Part shown: positions 55,562 to 57,975 of the stretch, in pieces
Numbering within the stretch: position 1 is the first letter of the stretch
Layout: every line of letters begins with the position of its first letter
NCBI GenBank assembly: GCA_027489965.1
Contig: JAIXZA010000053.1
Coordinates: 1-57,975 of the forward strand
Direction: 5' to 3'
DNA: 57,975 bases
Source of the DNA: Verrucomicrobiaceae bacterium
GTDB taxonomy: Bacteria; Verrucomicrobiota; Verrucomicrobiia; Verrucomicrobiales; Verrucomicrobiaceae
Position numbers and translations under genes: made by a program
Notes under the pieces: model-generated
What the model was told of the DNA's origin: nothing
Seen by the model: the letters and a program-made list of their open reading frames with translations, nothing else
The model's database searches: none

Positions 55562-56853
55562 AAATGGTCACTCCAACATGGGCGGGATTCAGCGCTGGCT
55601 GCTATGACTTCGGCAATCAGTGCCGGGCACTCATGCCAAAGTTGAGGCTATTCTCCAAACAGGAGACGGTTTCTACGCCTAAAGTTACGGAGCAATCCAA
55701 GTCTCTGACAGACTCACTGTGCCAGGCGCGAACGATCGTTCATTTTATATCGACTCCTGGCGGTGGTGGCGCTGAGGCGATGCTGCTGAATCTGGTTTCT
55801 GCCATGGATCAAGAGGCCTGGAAGACAGTGGTCATCGTCGTCGATGGACGAGCCTGGCCTGAGTCGATGACCAAACTGCGTGAGGCAGGTGCCGTGGTGC
55901 ACGATCTAGAATGCAGCGGATTCCTGCGCAAAACGACGCTGGTCAAGCTGGTGAAACTGCTCCGTCAGATCCGTCCCGCTGTGATGCAATCCTGGATGCA
56001 TCACGCTGATTTTGTCGGTGGCTGGTGTGCCAGACTTGCGGGTGTGCGCCATGTGGTTTGGGGCATTCATTGTCGGGAAATTCACCGCATCCCTGGAGAG
56101 TCTGATTTCCGTGCAACCGTCTTCCGCAAGCTGATTGGTGCTTCATCCAATGTTGTACCGACGAAGATCATCTCCTGCTCGGCCGCTGCCATGGATGATC
56201 ATGTGCCGCTCGGCTATCCGCGTGCAGCCATGGTCTGGGTGCCCAATGGCATCGACACAAAGCGCTTCTTGCCCGATGACCAGGCACGTGAGACGATCAG
56301 GAATGAACTGCGCGTGCCAGCTGAGGCTCCGCTCATAGGCTTTATCGGTCGTTTTCACGAGATGAAGGACCTGTCCACTTGGTTGCGTGCAGCCGCACTC
56401 CTGCAATTAAAGAAACCTGAAACACACTTTTGGTTGTGCGGTGGAGGTGAGCACGAACTTGGGAACTGCGCGCGTGCGGCACTTTCGGTGATGCCTATGC
56501 GGTCACAGATCCATTTCACGCCCTTCCGCCCAGACCCAGAGCGTGCCTACACGGCTTTAGACATTTTCTCTCTTTCTTCACGCACAGAGGCCTGCCCGAT
56601 GACGATCATGGAGGCAATCTCCTGTGGGGTTGCCTGCGTTACGACCGATGTCGGTGACTGTGCACGGCTTATGAAAGGAGCCGGACGGATCGTGCCTGCC
56701 CGCGATCCAGAAGCACTTGCGCTCGCATGGGAAGAGACTCTTTTTGCAAAGCCTTCGGCTGAAAAATTGCGCCGCCACGCTCAAGAAAATTTTGATATTT
56801 CCGTCGCAGCTCGTGGCTATGAGAACGTTTATGCGGAGGTGCTGAAAGCGTGA
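55558..56853 (+). CDS. glycosyltransferase family 4
   Basis: 431 residues from ATG 55558, overlapping the stop of the deacetylase gene. GT-B features: VHFISTPGGGGAEAMLLNLV near residue 65, LIGFIGRFHEMKDLSTWLRA at the start of the C-terminal domain, and the donor-site motif SSRTEACPMTIMEAISCGVACVTTDVGD. It transfers a sugar from a nucleotide donor to a growing glycan or lipid. The next gene starts with GTG overlapping this stop (GTGA), so the three genes form one unit. Confidence 0.92.
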   Translation: MKMVTPTWAGFSAGCYDFGNQCRALMPKLRLFSKQETVSTPKVTEQSKSLTDSLCQARTIVHFISTPGGGGAEAMLLNLVSAMDQEAWKTVVIVVDGRAWPESMTKLREAGAVVHDLECSGFLRKTTLVKLVKLLRQIRPAVMQSWMHHADFVGGWCARLAGVRHVVWGIHCREIHRIPGESDFRATVFRKLIGASSNVVPTKIISCSAAAMDDHVPLGYPRAAMVWVPNGIDTKRFLPDDQARETIRNELRVPAEAPLIGFIGRFHEMKDLSTWLRAAALLQLKKPETHFWLCGGGEHELGNCARAALSVMPMRSQIHFTPFRPDPERAYTALDIFSLSSRTEACPMTIMEAISCGVACVTTDVGDCARLMKGAGRIVPARDPEALALAWEETLFAKPSAEKLRRHAQENFDISVAARGYENVYAEVLKA

Positions 56854-57975
56854 AATTCCTGCCGATCTTTTGGTTAATCCTGTCCGTAGCGCAGGCAGAG
56901 CTGCACCTAACTCAGGTGGATGCCATGACGCGTGTCTTGCGCACAGAAGCCGTCAAGGATGCCGAAGTCGTGATGGAGGCAGCCCGCGGTGAGTGGGAAT
57001 CCATGCAAATCATTGCTACCGGGACGGCGGAAGAAATTCAGGGTATCACACTGGAAGCGACTGCGATGTTTGGAGAAAAATCCTCCAAAATTCTAGCTCC
57101 AGTAATTTTGCGTGAGCACTACGTCCGCGTCGTCAAATCGACTCCGATGTCGCCACTGCCGCCTGGAGACTATCCTGACGCGCTCATTCCCCAAGATTTC
57201 CCCTGGCAAAAGCTTCCAGAGGAAAAGAGCATCAATCAGCCTTTTTGGGTGGACGTCTTCGTGCCTTACAGCACCAAACCGGGCCTCTACAGCAGTGACG
57301 TTGTTTTAAAAGATGCCAACGGCAGTGAAAGGCAGCAGACCAAGATCTCACTGCGTGTTTTGGCCTTTGATCTACCTGTCTTACCCAGGCTCAAATCTTC
57401 CATCATGACAAGCTGGCGGCGGATGTTGGAAGTGCATGGGTTTGATCGTGAAAAAGACCCACCAGAGCCAGAGGGGATTACCATCATCGAGAAATACTAT
57501 GACCTCATGGTGCAGCACCGTCTCTCCTATGACCAGAGTCGCCAAACCTACCCGAGTCCGATCACAGGTAAGCTGGATGAGGAGCAGGTGGAAAAAGCCA
57601 TGCGGAAACATCTCTTGCATCGCCATACAGGCATGATTTGCCTGCCACTTTGGCCGACTTGGCCTTTTGCTGATCCGCTGGAGAAAGACCGTGAAGAGGC
57701 CATGCGCTATGTGGCTGACTGGATGAAAATCCTGCGCAAAGTCCACTGCGAGTCCCGAGGCTACATGAACGATGGAGATCTGGATGAACCCAATAGCGCT
57801 GAGGCCTACGCCTACGTTCGCCGCTGGGGTGATTTCTACAACGAAGTCGAGGCACGATATGGTGTGCGCATCCCACTTGTTGTGACAGAACAACCCACAC
57901 CTGACTCCATGTGGTGGGGGAACCTGGATAGTTTTGTGGATATCTGGGCACCGCATTTTGGCAGCGTCTGGGAGG
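56850..57975 (+). CDS. DUF4091 glycoside-hydrolase-like protein (3' end missing)
   Basis: 375 codons visible from GTG 56850; the frame is open to the window edge. A signal peptide (FLPIFWLILSVAQA) precedes an N-terminal beta-sandwich (about 25-190, with KPGLYSSDVVLKDANG) and then a barrel domain beginning near SSIMTSWRRMLEVHGF. The part YGVRIPLVVTEQPTPDS followed by VDIWAPHFGS is characteristic of DUF4091, which is related to GH123 beta-N-acetylgalactosaminidases. Catalytic Asp/Glu residues cannot be fixed from the visible part. Secreted; probably acts on the polymer handled by the deacetylase and GT4 genes upstream. Confidence 0.82.
   Translation, partial: MKFLPIFWLILSVAQAELHLTQVDAMTRVLRTEAVKDAEVVMEAARGEWESMQIIATGTAEEIQGITLEATAMFGEKSSKILAPVILREHYVRVVKSTPMSPLPPGDYPDALIPQDFPWQKLPEEKSINQPFWVDVFVPYSTKPGLYSSDVVLKDANGSERQQTKISLRVLAFDLPVLPRLKSSIMTSWRRMLEVHGFDREKDPPEPEGITIIEKYYDLMVQHRLSYDQSRQTYPSPITGKLDEEQVEKAMRKHLLHRHTGMICLPLWPTWPFADPLEKDREEAMRYVADWMKILRKVHCESRGYMNDGDLDEPNSAEAYAYVRRWGDFYNEVEARYGVRIPLVVTEQPTPDSMWWGNLDSFVDIWAPHFGSVWE

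Overview
The window looks like a chromosomal piece of a Verrucomicrobiota bacterium, probably close to Prosthecobacter/Verrucomicrobium. This is inferred from the gene mix, not from any marker RNA: an Ig-repeat and beta-helix exoprotein, GH115 and DUF4091 carbohydrate enzymes, a Tat-exported Gfo/Idh/MocA oxidoreductase, a monomeric isocitrate dehydrogenase and a SWIM-SNF2 helicase. Genes are densely packed with frequent 1-4 bp overlaps. There is no rRNA or tRNA that I can see, no CRISPR array and no intact insertion sequence.

Layout. 1-5.2 kb: a signalling/proteolysis cluster with a CsgG-like membrane protein (cut by the window edge), a small FHA-like protein, a zinc-ribbon/SPFH/trypsin-like fusion, a paralogous FHA/TM/trypsin-like protein and a small beta-rich protein. 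5.2-13.7 kb: a diheme cytochrome c, a NagB/PIG-L fusion whose deacetylase half has lost its metal ligands, a 5-oxoprolinase-type hydantoinase beside an MFS transporter, and a UPF0301 protein. 13.7-19.2 kb: a scarred accessory stretch holding a 30-bp direct repeat pair, a short RHH-like ORF, a large Ig/beta-helix exoprotein, two 185-bp copies of a decayed coding repeat, a PH-domain protein and a frameshifted response regulator. 19.2-29.9 kb: a GH115 glucuronidase, a Fic enzyme, GatC/GatA, a VapBC-type toxin-antitoxin pair, PyrD, TrmO with an APH-fold kinase, and a secreted orphan. 30-39.3 kb: CbpA-like DnaJ, a polyprenyl sugar-phosphate transferase, AroD, a lipoprotein DD-carboxypeptidase and then a tight operon VTC / DUF4956 / HlyD / TolC / DUF3616. 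39.2-46 kb: SNF2 helicase, orphans and a PcfJ-like protein. 46-54.1 kb: a sugar-acid/sugar oxidation cluster (GH32/43-like propeller, Gfo/Idh/MocA, SDR, HIBADH-type and DenD-type dehydrogenases) and monomeric NADP-isocitrate dehydrogenase. 54.5 kb to the end: a polysaccharide deacetylase / GT4 / DUF4091 operon running off the edge.

The strongest candidate for an undescribed system is 34284-39262. A VTC-type polyphosphate polymerase domain with its key basic residues is encoded with a DUF4956 membrane protein, a periplasmic adaptor and an outer-membrane TolC channel, and with no ABC, RND or MFS pump. The simplest reading is a tripartite machine that makes an anionic polymer (polyphosphate or something similar) in the cytosol and moves it across both membranes. 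This is inference from domain content and operon structure. The second candidate is the paired FHA/SPFH trypsin-like protease locus at 468-5194.
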